From positions 26,994,001 to 27,058,000 of the forward strand of contig JARKIP010000048.1 of NCBI GenBank assembly GCA_029990175.1: DNA of 64,000 nt, written 5' to 3'. Of the stretch, positions 20,772 to 31,299 are shown piece by piece. The stretch comes from Petunia secreta (lineage: Eukaryota; Streptophyta; Magnoliopsida; Solanales; Solanaceae). Position 1 is the stretch's first letter, and the number at the start of each line of letters is the position of its first letter. Under the pieces are notes generated by a model. That model worked only from the letters and a program-made list of their open reading frames with translations. It was not told the origin of the DNA and did not search any database. The position numbers were made by a program, and so were the translations under genes.

Positions 20772-23700
20772 TGTTGACACCCAATTTTGTCCCTCCATTT
20801 TTCGTAATTTGTCTATATTTAATCAAAATCGATAATAGTAATTTTCCAAACAAAATTGCACTAGATAACATGCATTTACATGTGTAAAATTATTATCAAT
20901 CCCCTATTTATATAACATTCATTTAATTGTGACTATATTACGTAATTACATTCATTTAGGCTATTTTTCAAACTACGTATGCTATTTCATGCAAATTAAT
21001 GCATTATGACATTATTTAATAATTATTTGTGACTTATTTATATCTAATTAGTATTATTTGTGGTCATCTATATTTATTTATAATTAAATATATTTATTCA
21101 TAATTATTTACAAAATTTCCTATTTTTATACTAATTATTTGTATTTATAAGTATTTTGATTAATATTAGCCATTTTGCTATTTTACAATTCCATTTTCAC
21201 TATATTCAGTCCACGTCATCACGTTTTGTCCACATGTACGCCACCTAAGCTTCACATAAGCTTACACCTCACCAAATACACTTTTAGCACGAAGTACTAC
21301 TCTCTAAAGCATGTGTACAACTCACTCCAGCGTATGGTATAACCCCTTAAAGCACCCACTTATCCACTTCATTACCTATACTACTTATACACACACACCC
21401 ACACGCCTATGTGGACAGATCTGCACCGTTCGTTCGTTTAATCCAACGGACCAGAACAAATCTTGTGTTTTAATATATCCAAACATACACCCCACTCTTA
21501 AAACCCTAAAACATATTTCCCTCTTCCATTTCCCTCTCCAGCCGTCACTCTCTCTCCCCCATTTCCCCAAAACCAACTCGATACACCCCATAATCTCCAC
21601 CAGTCTCTCCGCGTCTCCTCCGCCATCTCCGCTCGTCCTCTCTCTCTCTTCCTTGTCGTTTTCTCACGGGAAAAAGGGAACAAAATCTTTCTTTCCATAG
21701 AAACCGAAAAGGAAGAGGAAGAGATTGACGAATCTCGTTAAATCCAGATACGGCATACACTCATTTAGCACACATAAGGCAAGGATCGGGTTTGGCATTC
21801 TGTTCTTGGTCAAATCGGGTAGCATCTTTTGATTTTCCTTTTGTTGATGAAATTTGAACTAAAATGATATCTTGGATCTGATTACATTCCCATTTCTGGT
21901 ATCTAAACGTTTTACATGTCCAGCTTCACATTCGAGTTAAGTTAGTGCAATTTTTAGTTCGTACATATTTAATTCGACTTTAGTTTTCATTCTAGAATAC
22001 TGGTGTTAATCTTGTCTATATACATGCTGATTCTCTTTCTTTATCTTGGTACAAACTGACTTAGTTCAATCTTTTCATGATTTGTGCTTAACAAAATTAA
22101 AAACGCTGATTTGCCATTTCATTTAAGGATGATTAGGACTGATTTTCCATTTCAAGCCACGGATTACAAGCTTTACATATACAATTTAAGTTTGTGTACT
22201 TCCTGATTGGATTAATTGATTGAGGGGTGATTGATCATGTTACCTTGTTTAATTGGATTAGCAAAATCAGCCATAGCCCTATATATACTGCTGCTTGCTT
22301 TCAGTTCTAGAGGAGCTCAGAATACACCTCTACACACACTGAAACACGCGGATACAACTTCTTGCTTTTCAGTTCTAGAATTCTGGAAGAAACTCTTCTC
22401 ACAGACGCAGATACACTACTCTCTACACCTCCCTACACACACTGAACACAGACCCCTCCCCTCACAGACTTTCCTACACCCCTGATACAGCCTACAGACA
22501 TGGGAATACACCTCTGAATGCTGCACACTCCTCTGTAGGCATAGCATTAGCCTGCTCCCTCTAATCTTTGGTTCTTGTTGCTGTCTCATCAAGGCCAAAA
22601 CATCACTTTGTTTGAGTCTATTGCTTGCTATTTTCCTCAGTTGGTTGTCCTGTTTTTCTATTGTTATTTGTCCTACAACTAAGGTAAGTTTACTGTGTTA
22701 ATAGCATGCTACTGATGTTTCTGCGTTTGACATATATCTATGACAAATCTTCCTATTGCCTGTTGTAAGATGAGTTGTGTAACTGCCTGGGCCTTTTGAG
22801 GTCATCCACTAACTTTTGTGCAGCTCTGTTTGAGGCCAAATCTAGCTTGGTTTAATGCTGGATAGCTAAAAACTACACCATTGTTAAGTTTTTCAGTTAC
22901 AGGGAATTGTTAGTTGATTTCAACAACAGTTACTCGCTTGTTGTTAAAGAAACAGGGCAGCATGAACATGGGCAGTACATTTAGAGTGCGCACAGGGCAC
23001 TATTCTTCATTTTCTCTTTGTATGAACCTATACATCCCCCTAGACCCTTATTGTTTGTATTTGCTGGGACACCCTGTTTTGTATAAGCGTCATAAGATGC
23101 ATTTATAGTGCTAAGACAGATGCAGCAGTTCAAGTACTGCAACACGCAGTAAAAACGGCTATCAGGGGCCATTTTCTACCTTTTCTTTGTTTCGTTATGT
23201 TTAAAAGGTCAGATCTGTAAGCCAAGTTTAAAAGTGTCATAGTTGCACAATTTTTCAAGTGATTTACAGCAGGTTTACAATTAAAATTTGATACTTGAAA
23301 AGTATACTGTCTTGCAAAGTACTTAATCCTCCCTCATTTAAAAAATTGGCTAAATTCGTAATCAGTGCTGGAAATAGCCTAGTTCCGCAAATCCCATATC
23401 CTGTAACGTAACATAGTACATTTTATTGGTAGTAGCTAAAACTGGAATTAGTGCTGTTAAGTAGACTATTTGCGCAATTCTTTGTGAAACTCAGAATTTA
23501 AACTATTTTTTGGAAAAGACTTAAACTGCATGTTTATTGAAATATGGATTATTTATGTAAATCTGTAATTCTGAACGTAAAAGTTATGAGTTTTAATTTG
23601 GGAGGCCCATTTTTACACTTTGTTGAAAATTGTTTTATCTGATACACCTTGCCTTGATTACTTTCCATGACTGTATTTTATTTGACGCTTAGAGGTTTAG

Positions 23701-24402
23701 ATTGGGGCACTTAATATACTTGGGGTGTCTAGAGACTTAAAGTAGTATCCCAAAAGCCTCCGGGACTTTAAGGGGGACGCTAGTAAACTTTTAGGACGTT
23801 TTAAAATGTTAGGAAACGCTTTAGTTAAATACTTAAAAGAGGGTATGGGGGCTAAGGGTAATTTAAGCCCCTCGGATATGATGGAAACTACCTGAGCTAC
23901 ATTTGATAGTGGATTTTGAAACTATCGTCCCTTACGAAAGCCGGGTTCTGATCCGAATAGAATAATAAAATCTAGGGTTTTTCAAATGTTTAATTAGTTA
24001 TTATTTTGTGGCTATTTGTGCAACTATTATTTCAAATTATTTATGCAAATATATTAAATTACCTATTTTACTTTGCATCCTATATCTCCTTTGTTTATTT
24101 ATTTAGTTTCTATTCTTTTTATAAGCAATATGTTTAAACCCAATATAGAAATCGGCCGGGAACCACATTTGTGGAACTTAGGAGGTGCCTAACCCCTTCC
24201 TTCTAGGTTAACTTGAACACTTAGCTGAATCTCTGACTAGTAGACCAACCCGGAGTTATTCTTTAAAATTAAATTAGAAATTAATAGGTTACCTAATACA
24301 CCTTAGAACTATATTAGGTGGCGGCTCCACAATTTCCAACTCCAAACGAGTTACCCCAAGTCGAAAACTCACTTTACCTATTATTAAAAGTGGGGTGCGA
24401 CA
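20772..24402 (+). repeat. 5' LTR of the Tat/Ogre-like element
   Basis: It begins TGTTGACACCCAATTTTG and ends AAGTGGGGTGCGACA. At 3631 bp it is far longer than typical gypsy LTRs. A TATATATA stretch at about 22280 and a CT/AC-rich leader-like tract at 21480-21670 could belong to the promoter region, which is uncertain. A splice-donor-like AAG|GTAAGT lies at 22684. ORFs inside the LTR are all shadows of non-coding sequence; the same ones recur in the 3' LTR. Confidence 0.95.
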
Positions 24403-24405
24403 GAA

Positions 24406-24423
24406 TGGCGACTCTGCTGGGGA
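24406..24423 (+). promoter_or_regulatory. Primer-binding site of the Tat/Ogre-like element
   Basis: TGGCGACTCTGCTGGGGA starts three bases after the LTR end. Tat/Ogre elements are known to use a primer site of this kind (a non-Met tRNA). I did not match it to a specific tRNA 3' end. Confidence 0.8.
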
Positions 24424-25754
24424 TTAAATGTTCTAACCATTACGATTTTTTATATTGGGTTTATTATCACTTTTATTATTCAATACTAACTTTTTCTATT
24501 TGCAGGTGGGTAGCCTTTATACTTTTGCAATTTTTTTTGATATTTTGAATATTGATGAATTATTTGTCGCATTTCGTTGAATTATTTATTGCATTTCGTT
24601 CATACTCCTCCACTTCTGGAAAATTGACACTTACACACACACACAAACGATTACGTGGATCTCACGGTCGTTTCACCTCAAAAAAATCCTGTAAGGGGGA
24701 CGGTTGGGATAAGTTGGTCCGTGGTACAACCAACAATTCCAAACGTTCCCACCCCTTGGTTGTCCGCCTGGGGGAACCATGTCCTTGTCTAGATTAGCAA
24801 ACTCTTAATGAAGACTCCTTTTAGGGATCATTCATCATATCATATCTAGGACCATTTTTGACTTCGGCTCACGTCTAAGTCTACTAGTTCACCATATTTG
24901 AATGAACCGAATGGGTTTTCAACCCTAAGGGACATTTAAATGTGTTATGTGTGCATCTATTTAACATTTAACGTGTCTAATGTAGACCATTTGTTCTCAA
25001 AAGTGTGGATCATCCAATTATTTATCAAAGAAAACAGACTTTAAATTGATTTTTCTACTTTTGTATAACAAAATCAATTATTTATTTCTATAAATGGAAA
25101 TCGTTATAGAAATCAATTATTTATTTCTATTTGCATATGAAATTTTTTATTTCTACATTTATGCAAAATCAATTATTTTATAAAATTATTTTTTAGGTTA
25201 TGAGAGAAATTAATTTTTCTACTTTTATGAAAACGAAATCATAGACTTTACATTAATTTCTTCTACTTTTAATGTAGCAAGATCAATTATTATTCCTATT
25301 TACCTAAAAATATTATTCCATATTTATACAACAAAATTATTTTTCTGTTAACTTTGGATTATGAGAACAAATGGGATGACGCACTATACACGTTCAATTT
25401 TAAATAACATACTCAAAATTAGGAAGGCTAAACATCCTTGGTATGTTAAAGTCCATTAGCCAACTTCGTCCAAGAGCGTCATCATATGACGCCTATCATG
25501 CATATTATGTGTTTTGATCTTGTTAGGTCTACCTCCAGCACAAAAGAGGTTCCTTGCATTATAAAATATGATATGTTTCGTATATGAAAATTATTATCTC
25601 AACACTGACTTATTTTTTTTCATGTATAAGTTTTACTCCCACTCCCGAGGTTGACTTGTGCATTCTGGCCGAGCATCAGTACCGGACGAGAGCCAAAGGA
25701 CCAGTTACAACCCCTCCCCCCTCACAAACTAGAAGAAGAGGAAAGCGAAATATT
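24424..25754 (+). other. Untranslated leader of the Tat/Ogre-like element with a strong splice acceptor
   Basis: This 1.3-kb AT-rich stretch runs between primer site and gag. At 24484-24490 is TACTAAC, followed by a pyrimidine tract and TTTGCAG ending at 24505, an excellent plant branch point and 3' splice site. Repeated 'aaatcaattatttatttcta' words occur at about 25030-25180. The gag frame is open upstream of its probable ATG back to 25584, with a coding-like Arg/Pro-rich stretch, so a spliced or upstream start is possible. Confidence 0.6.
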
Positions 25755-27839
25755 ATGTCTGAGTTGAATAACGCTGCTCTTATTGATGATAACAATGGAA
25801 CGCCACGCAAGCTTGCCCCAGTTGGGTATAACGAACATGTTGCTACTTTAGAGCAAAGAATTAAAGAACTTGAAGAGAAACTGACGATGACCAGTTTACC
25901 CGGTGTTAACTCCGCCCATTCAGGAGAGTCTGTCGATCCAAGTGGGTCAGCCCGCCTTAACGGAAAGGACCCTATACACCCAACTGATCCACCCGTTGTT
26001 TATCAAACAGTACTACCAGCCACATACCAAACAGCACTCCCTGCTACTTGCCAGACAGCACCACCCGCTATCTACCAAACAGCACCAACTGCTACTTACC
26101 AAGCAACCCTACCCACCAGTTATCAAGCACCACCTCCTGCACATCCTACTTACATAAACACAAACTTACCTCGCACCAACACCGCATACCCGCAGCCTTA
26201 CAACCCCATGTTCACTGCTGAAACCAAACAGCTCACTTCGCCAGTCAAAGACCATGAAAACTATGAATGGGCGGAGGATGAAGCCAATGATGATGGCACA
26301 AAAGAGAAAGTTCGTAAGCTAGAGGCAGCCTTTAAGAAGTTTGAGTTAGGCAAAACTACTAAAGGTTTAGCTTATGAAGACTTGTGCATCTATCCTACTT
26401 TGAAATTGCCAGACGGATACAAGATACCAAAGTTCGACCTGTTCAATGGAACTGGAGATCCTATGGCACATCTGAGAACATATTGTGACAAGTTGATTGG
26501 AGCAGGGGAAGATGAGAAAGTACGAGTGAAGCTATTCAGTCGAAGCTTGACCGGAGAGGCTTTGAGTTGGTTCTCTAAGCAGAAGCCTGGCACATGGCTC
26601 GGTTGGGAAGATATGGCAGCAGATTTCGTAGAACGATTTGGGTACAACACTGAAATGGTACCAGATCGTTTCTACCTGGAAAAGTTGAAAAAGAAATCCA
26701 CAGAGACATTTAGAGAATATGCTACGAGGTGGAGAGCAGAAGCTGCCAAGGTGCAACCCGCTATGGATGAAAGGGAAATAGTGAATATATTCATCCGCAT
26801 TCAAGAGGATGTCTATTACGATAAGCTGCTGCATATGAAAAATCAAAAGTTTGCTGATGTAGTGTTGATGGGAGATGACGTAGAAGAAGGGCTGAAAAGT
26901 GGAAAGATTATTAGCCTAGCTGCACTACAAGCTACTAATAACGCCATCCAGTCTGGAAATGTGAGCCTTTCCAAAAAGAAGAAAGATGAAGTCTCTTTTG
27001 CGGCAGCCATTCAAGACCCTGCTTTCAATCACTATTATCAAACACCGCCACCATTCTATCCCTACCATCACATACCACCTGAATATTCCGTTTACAACAC
27101 TCAGGCCACTCGACCTATATTCCACACTCCAGCGCCAAATCATCCACCATACCAGCAAAACGCTCAACCCAACTACCGAAATGCACCATCATACCCCCCT
27201 AGGCCTCGCCCTGAAGCAAACCAAAGACCCAAAAGGAACTACACTCCACTAGCCGAATCTCGCACTCATTTGTTTGAGAGATTGAAAGCTGTCGGGCTTA
27301 TCGTCCTGATACCTCAAAAGATGCCAGACAACCCTTCACCTAACTTTGATTACAGTAAAAGGTGTGCATATCACTCAGGTGGACCGGGGCATGAGACGGA
27401 GAGATGTTTTGCACTAAGAGACAAGATTCAAGACCTAATAGATGAAAAAGCCATTAATTTGAAGGCGCCAAATGTGCACAAAAACCCTCTACCCAATAAT
27501 GGGGATGAGAAGGTGAATATGATCGACTTCAGCAAAGAATGCAATCTGGAAGGCACAATCATAAAAGCAAAAACATTGTTTGATGAATACAAGTTTGGCA
27601 TGGGGTACATCCTGGTTTGCAAAGTACAAGGCACTACAAGAGGTTATCATTCACCAGAGCAGTTTGTTCCAACTTTGAAACAAGCATCCATCTTTTCAAG
27701 CTGCATGAAAACTCTCAAGGAAGAAGGACTTGTAGAAGGTGTTCACGGTATAGAAGATGAGCTTACTGGTCTAAAGGAACTATATATGGAAGAATATGAT
27801 GCAGCTCCTGGAAAGCATACTGAAGCCTTGAATATCTAG
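25755..27839 (+). CDS. gag: Gag protein of the Tat/Ogre-like element
   Basis: Gag forms the retrotransposon particle and packages RNA. The frame is open from 25584 to 27839 (751 codons). I prefer the ATG at 25755 (MSELNNAALIDD), giving 694 residues, because the preceding stretch looks like leader. Residue numbers below count from 25584. A short coiled coil (HVATLEQRIKELEEKL, about 84-99) is followed by a proline-rich array of roughly 10-residue repeats of the T-Y-Q-T-A-L-P-A type (about 133-200). Then comes the retrotransposon gag core (IPKFDLFNGTGDPMAHLR, EALSWFSKQKPGTWLGWEDM, ETFREYATRWR; about 280-395) and a zinc-finger-like CAYHSGGPGHETERCF (about 594-609). It is intact, which agrees with young LTRs. 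No protease follows; the frame simply stops. Confidence 0.88.
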   Translation: MSELNNAALIDDNNGTPRKLAPVGYNEHVATLEQRIKELEEKLTMTSLPGVNSAHSGESVDPSGSARLNGKDPIHPTDPPVVYQTVLPATYQTALPATCQTAPPAIYQTAPTATYQATLPTSYQAPPPAHPTYINTNLPRTNTAYPQPYNPMFTAETKQLTSPVKDHENYEWAEDEANDDGTKEKVRKLEAAFKKFELGKTTKGLAYEDLCIYPTLKLPDGYKIPKFDLFNGTGDPMAHLRTYCDKLIGAGEDEKVRVKLFSRSLTGEALSWFSKQKPGTWLGWEDMAADFVERFGYNTEMVPDRFYLEKLKKKSTETFREYATRWRAEAAKVQPAMDEREIVNIFIRIQEDVYYDKLLHMKNQKFADVVLMGDDVEEGLKSGKIISLAALQATNNAIQSGNVSLSKKKKDEVSFAAAIQDPAFNHYYQTPPPFYPYHHIPPEYSVYNTQATRPIFHTPAPNHPPYQQNAQPNYRNAPSYPPRPRPEANQRPKRNYTPLAESRTHLFERLKAVGLIVLIPQKMPDNPSPNFDYSKRCAYHSGGPGHETERCFALRDKIQDLIDEKAINLKAPNVHKNPLPNNGDEKVNMIDFSKECNLEGTIIKAKTLFDEYKFGMGYILVCKVQGTTRGYHSPEQFVPTLKQASIFSSCMKTLKEEGLVEGVHGIEDELTGLKELYMEEYDAAPGKHTEALNI

Positions 27840-28604
27840 AAAGCTGAAACTAAACAACTGAATCTGCAGCACATTCCAAGCATGCCGAGAACCTTAGTGG
27901 AGCTAGGGCATTAGTTATTTTCTTAAATAAAACACAACTCCGAGTCGTTAGCTTTTATTTTCTTTGTTTTTCAACTTTGTTGCATCGTTGTTTCCTTTCG
28001 AAGACTTTTTCTCAAGTCCAATAATAAAATCATTTCCATTTTTATTTTAAGTATGCATCATTCACTATTAACAAAATTATTTTAATTCCATTGAATCTGC
28101 GACTGCAATGTGAGAAGGCAGTCCAAGACGACGAGTAGAAGCCAGACTATGATGATTCGACAAAGAACATTTAAGGAACTTCATGGCTAATCGTGGAGAT
28201 CTTACAGCAGACAACTGAGACAAGAGTATATTGAGGAAGATGACTTACAATTCAACGCAAAACAGTAGAAATACATATAAAGAGCAGAATTAGACAATCC
28301 CAAACGGACTAAAAGCATACTCAAGCAATTGACACTCATAGATAGCGAAGTATGAATACAACGAGCAATAGAATGACAAAGGCATTTACCAAAAAGTTGG
28401 AGCAAGAGAGTTTATCCTAAAGTGGAATTCTCTAAATCGAGACAAAATTAACAAGATCCTTTACTCAGATGCAATCAAGAGATACTACAAACCGAGCAAC
28501 ATTCATCTTTATTGGATTTGAACTACGTAGCGACCTGATTCCCAAAAGGGGATAAGTAGGCAGCCTACCCAAGGCACGGTCACATCATAAGAGAATTCTA
28601 TTAG

Positions 28605-28755
28605 ACACTGGGGCAGAATTTTTTGAGTTTTCCTCAAAAAAGTCAAAGAGTGCATTATAACACACTGGGGCAGAATTTTTGAGGGACCTCAAAATTTCTG
28701 GAGAATACAAGCAGCACACTGGGGCAGAAATTTTGAGCTTCCCTCAAAATTTCAA
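28605..28755 (+). repeat. Three tandem 'cactggggcag' hairpin units
   Basis: The word ACACTGGGGCAGAA occurs three times at spacings of about 55-60 bp. Each is followed by a self-complementary stretch, for example GAAATTTTGAG-cttcc-CTCAAAATTTC, so every unit can fold into a stem-loop. The repeated GGGGCAG also resembles the purine tract next to the 3' LTR. Confidence 0.8.
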
Positions 28756-29109
28756 GATGAAAGATCTTTGAATAGCAAATGGACGTAGAAGAGATTATGT
28801 CCAAACAACACGTCGCAGTCTATGATTCAATGGAACAAATTTGCATTACTCTTTAAAAAATAATTTTCACAAAACACATGCATATCCCCTTTCATTCTCC
28901 CTTTTTGCCCATAGCTCGACTAAGGTTTGACACTCGAAAAGAGAGATATTACAAAGGAAACAATTATACAAGATGCAGCGGCAGAGTGCAGTATCACGAA
29001 TGTGCAAGTCAACCTCCCCCAAAAAACTCACAATTTTTCTTTGATTGCAGATTTACACAGGTACCAAGTATACCTAACAACTCTTGCAAAGCAAAGTCTA
29101 TCAGATTAT

Positions 29110-30000
29110 CAGAGCATAGAATCTGCGTCGGCAGATATATAGGGTCCGCGTCTGTGGACAAGACATCTTTTCGAGAAGCATAGGATCCGCATCGGTGGAT
29201 ATATAGGGTCTGCGTCTTTGGACATGACATCTTTTGGAGAAGCATAGAATCCATGTCGGTGGATATATAGGGTCCGCGTCTGTGGACATAACATCAATTT
29301 GACAAGAATAGGATCCATGTCGGTGGATGTATAACGTCTGCATCGGTGGACATGACAAGTATAGGATCCATGTCGGTGGATATATAGGGTCCGCAGCGGT
29401 GGGCATGACATCAATTTGAGAAGTATAGAATCCATGTCGGTGGATGTATAGGGTCTGCATCGGTGGACGTGACAAGCATAGAGTCCATGTCGGTGGATAT
29501 ACAGGGTCCGCAACGGTGGATATGATATCAATTTGAGAAGTGTAGAATCCATGTCGGTGGATATATAGGATCTGCATCGGTGGACATGACAAGCATGGTA
29601 TCCATGTCGGTGGATATATAGGGTCCGCAGCGGTGGGCATGACATCAATTTGAGAAGTATAGAATCCATGTCAGTGGATGTGTAGGGTCTGCATCGATGA
29701 ACGTGACAAGCATAGGATCCATGTCGGTGGATATATAGGGTCCGCAGCGGTGGACATGATATAAATTTGAGAAGTATAGAATCCATGTCGGTGGATATAT
29801 AGGGTCCGCAACGGTGGACATGACATCAATTTGAGAAGTGTAGAATCCACGTTGGTGGATATATAGGGTCTGCATCGGTTGACATAACAAGCATAGGATC
29901 CATGTCGGTGGATATATAGGGTCCGCAGCGGTGGACACGATATAAATTTGATAAGCATATAACCCATGTCGATGGACATATATAAAGTTTGCATATATGG
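29110..30000 (+). repeat. Minisatellite with 117-bp higher-order period
   Basis: Subunits of about 53 and 64 bp share 'atccatgtcggtggatatat' and 'gggtccgcagcggtggacat'. The phrase 'atcaatttgagaagt' recurs at about 29410, 29527, 29644 and 29761, i.e. every 117 bp, then at 29825. Units decay toward both ends, and weaker copies reach about 30330. It is open on the minus strand in several frames, giving repetitive peptides that I do not regard as genes. Confidence 0.92.
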
Positions 30001-31283
30001 ACAATTCAGCAATTGAAGGTATATGGTCCGCGTTTGTGGGCATAGTTCAGCAATCTGAAGCAGAGTAAGAATCTGCGATTGTAGATGATGGGGTCCGCAT
30101 TCGTGGGCAGTTCAACACAGGATTCGTGCCTATGGAAACAGTTCAACATTGAAAGCACCTTAAATATCGAAGAGACATATGATCTGTGTCACCGGATGGA
30201 AAGTATGGAGCCCATGTTTGTGGACGAGATATCAATCGAACAAGCGTAGGGTCCGCGTTTGTGGTCATACTTCAACAATTTGCAGCAGAGCAAGGTCCGC
30301 ATCGGTGGGCATAGCATTGGAAAGACATTTGGATGAGACATCAATCAAACAAGCATGAGACAAAACAACCACCCGGCTCAACAGGAAAGTTTACCTTACT
30401 TTATCTTGTATATCTACTGCATTTATCATGATTTTACTGCAGGGTACTCCCCGATCTCTCGACAAATCCCTGTGCCATACTCTCACGCCTGTTCCTAATA
30501 TCACTACCAATCATGCAACCGCAAAACCTCAAAAACATACAAAGCAAAGCCTAACCAAAGATGATGCCTTTTGCTACACCCTCAAGCTACCTATCTCGCC
30601 GAGTCCCAAGCTGCAATCCCATACTCGCACCTGTGATCTGCCTAATCTCCCCTTGCCGATTGGGTATCAGCTTCGTGTTCCCTCATAATTCATGCCCATC
30701 TGCGTCAATCGTGCGTATTTTCGTGCTTAATCATGCCCATCTGCTTGAATCGCGCGCATTCATAAAATTCGCTCCCCAAATATTTCCAAGCTCATTCAAA
30801 GCAAAATTGAAGACGAAATGACTCATTTATCGAGATGAAGTGGAAACTATGTCCGTGTAAACTCCTCTTTATGGGTGTGTCGTGCACCACATCTTCATAA
30901 CTAGGATGATTATAAACCTCTTTTCCCACGCTCGATCTATCGATGTTATTTCATCTCCGACAATGCCTTTGCTTTATTCTTCATTCGTCTTGCCGAAAGG
31001 CAAAGCATACACGAATCTAAACTTTACATATTTGGATAAGTTTAGTCTTTACATCAAAAAATCGTGCGTCATAAACATCTCACACAGGCAACATGCCATC
31101 CTAGAACTACACACGGCCTGATTCTCGTGAAACCCGAGATATGTAGGCAACTCAGAGAACAGGGTTCGGCCAAAAACTCTCCAAAATTCCCATTTGCCCT
31201 TTTCAATTATTTTGCCTTCCAGTCGTGACAAAATTGGTTATTCCGTCAACTATCTTTGCCCGAATACTCTTTCGTCGTCCCCG

Positions 31284-31299
31284 GGCAAAGAGGGGCAGT
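31284..31299 (+). promoter_or_regulatory. Polypurine tract of the Tat/Ogre-like element
   Basis: GGCAAAGAGGGGCAGT sits directly before the TGTTGACACC start of the 3' LTR. This is the place for plus-strand DNA priming. Confidence 0.75.

Larger units (their letters stand above)
27840..31283 (+). other. Non-coding 3' internal region of the Tat/Ogre-like element
   Basis: About 3.4 kb between gag and the 3' polypurine tract, where an autonomous relative would carry pol. I see no RT, RNase H or integrase motifs in any frame. It holds three hairpin repeats (28605-28755), a minisatellite (29110-30000) and a twice-used motif of the form 'cctgattc...gtaggcagcct' (about 28530 and, weaker, 31120). The long minus-strand frames at 29.1-30.0 kb are products of the repeat. 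Confidence 0.75.

Noticed and set aside
21311..21700. 129-codon ORF and antisense ORFs in the LTR
   Set aside because: They lie within the non-coding 5' LTR, reappear with changes in the 3' LTR, have Pro/Ser/Thr composition driven by CT-rich DNA, and one copy is interrupted.
29101..30043. Several 100-225-codon minus-strand ORFs with repeated IHRHGSYACHVHRC-type peptides
   Set aside because: They are open only because the 117-bp minisatellite lacks stops in those frames; two different frames give equally long products and there is no start context or family match.
28605..30330. CRISPR-like array (regular repeats and spacers)
   Set aside because: The intervening sequences are themselves repeated and variable in length, the context is a plant retrotransposon, and no cas genes exist.
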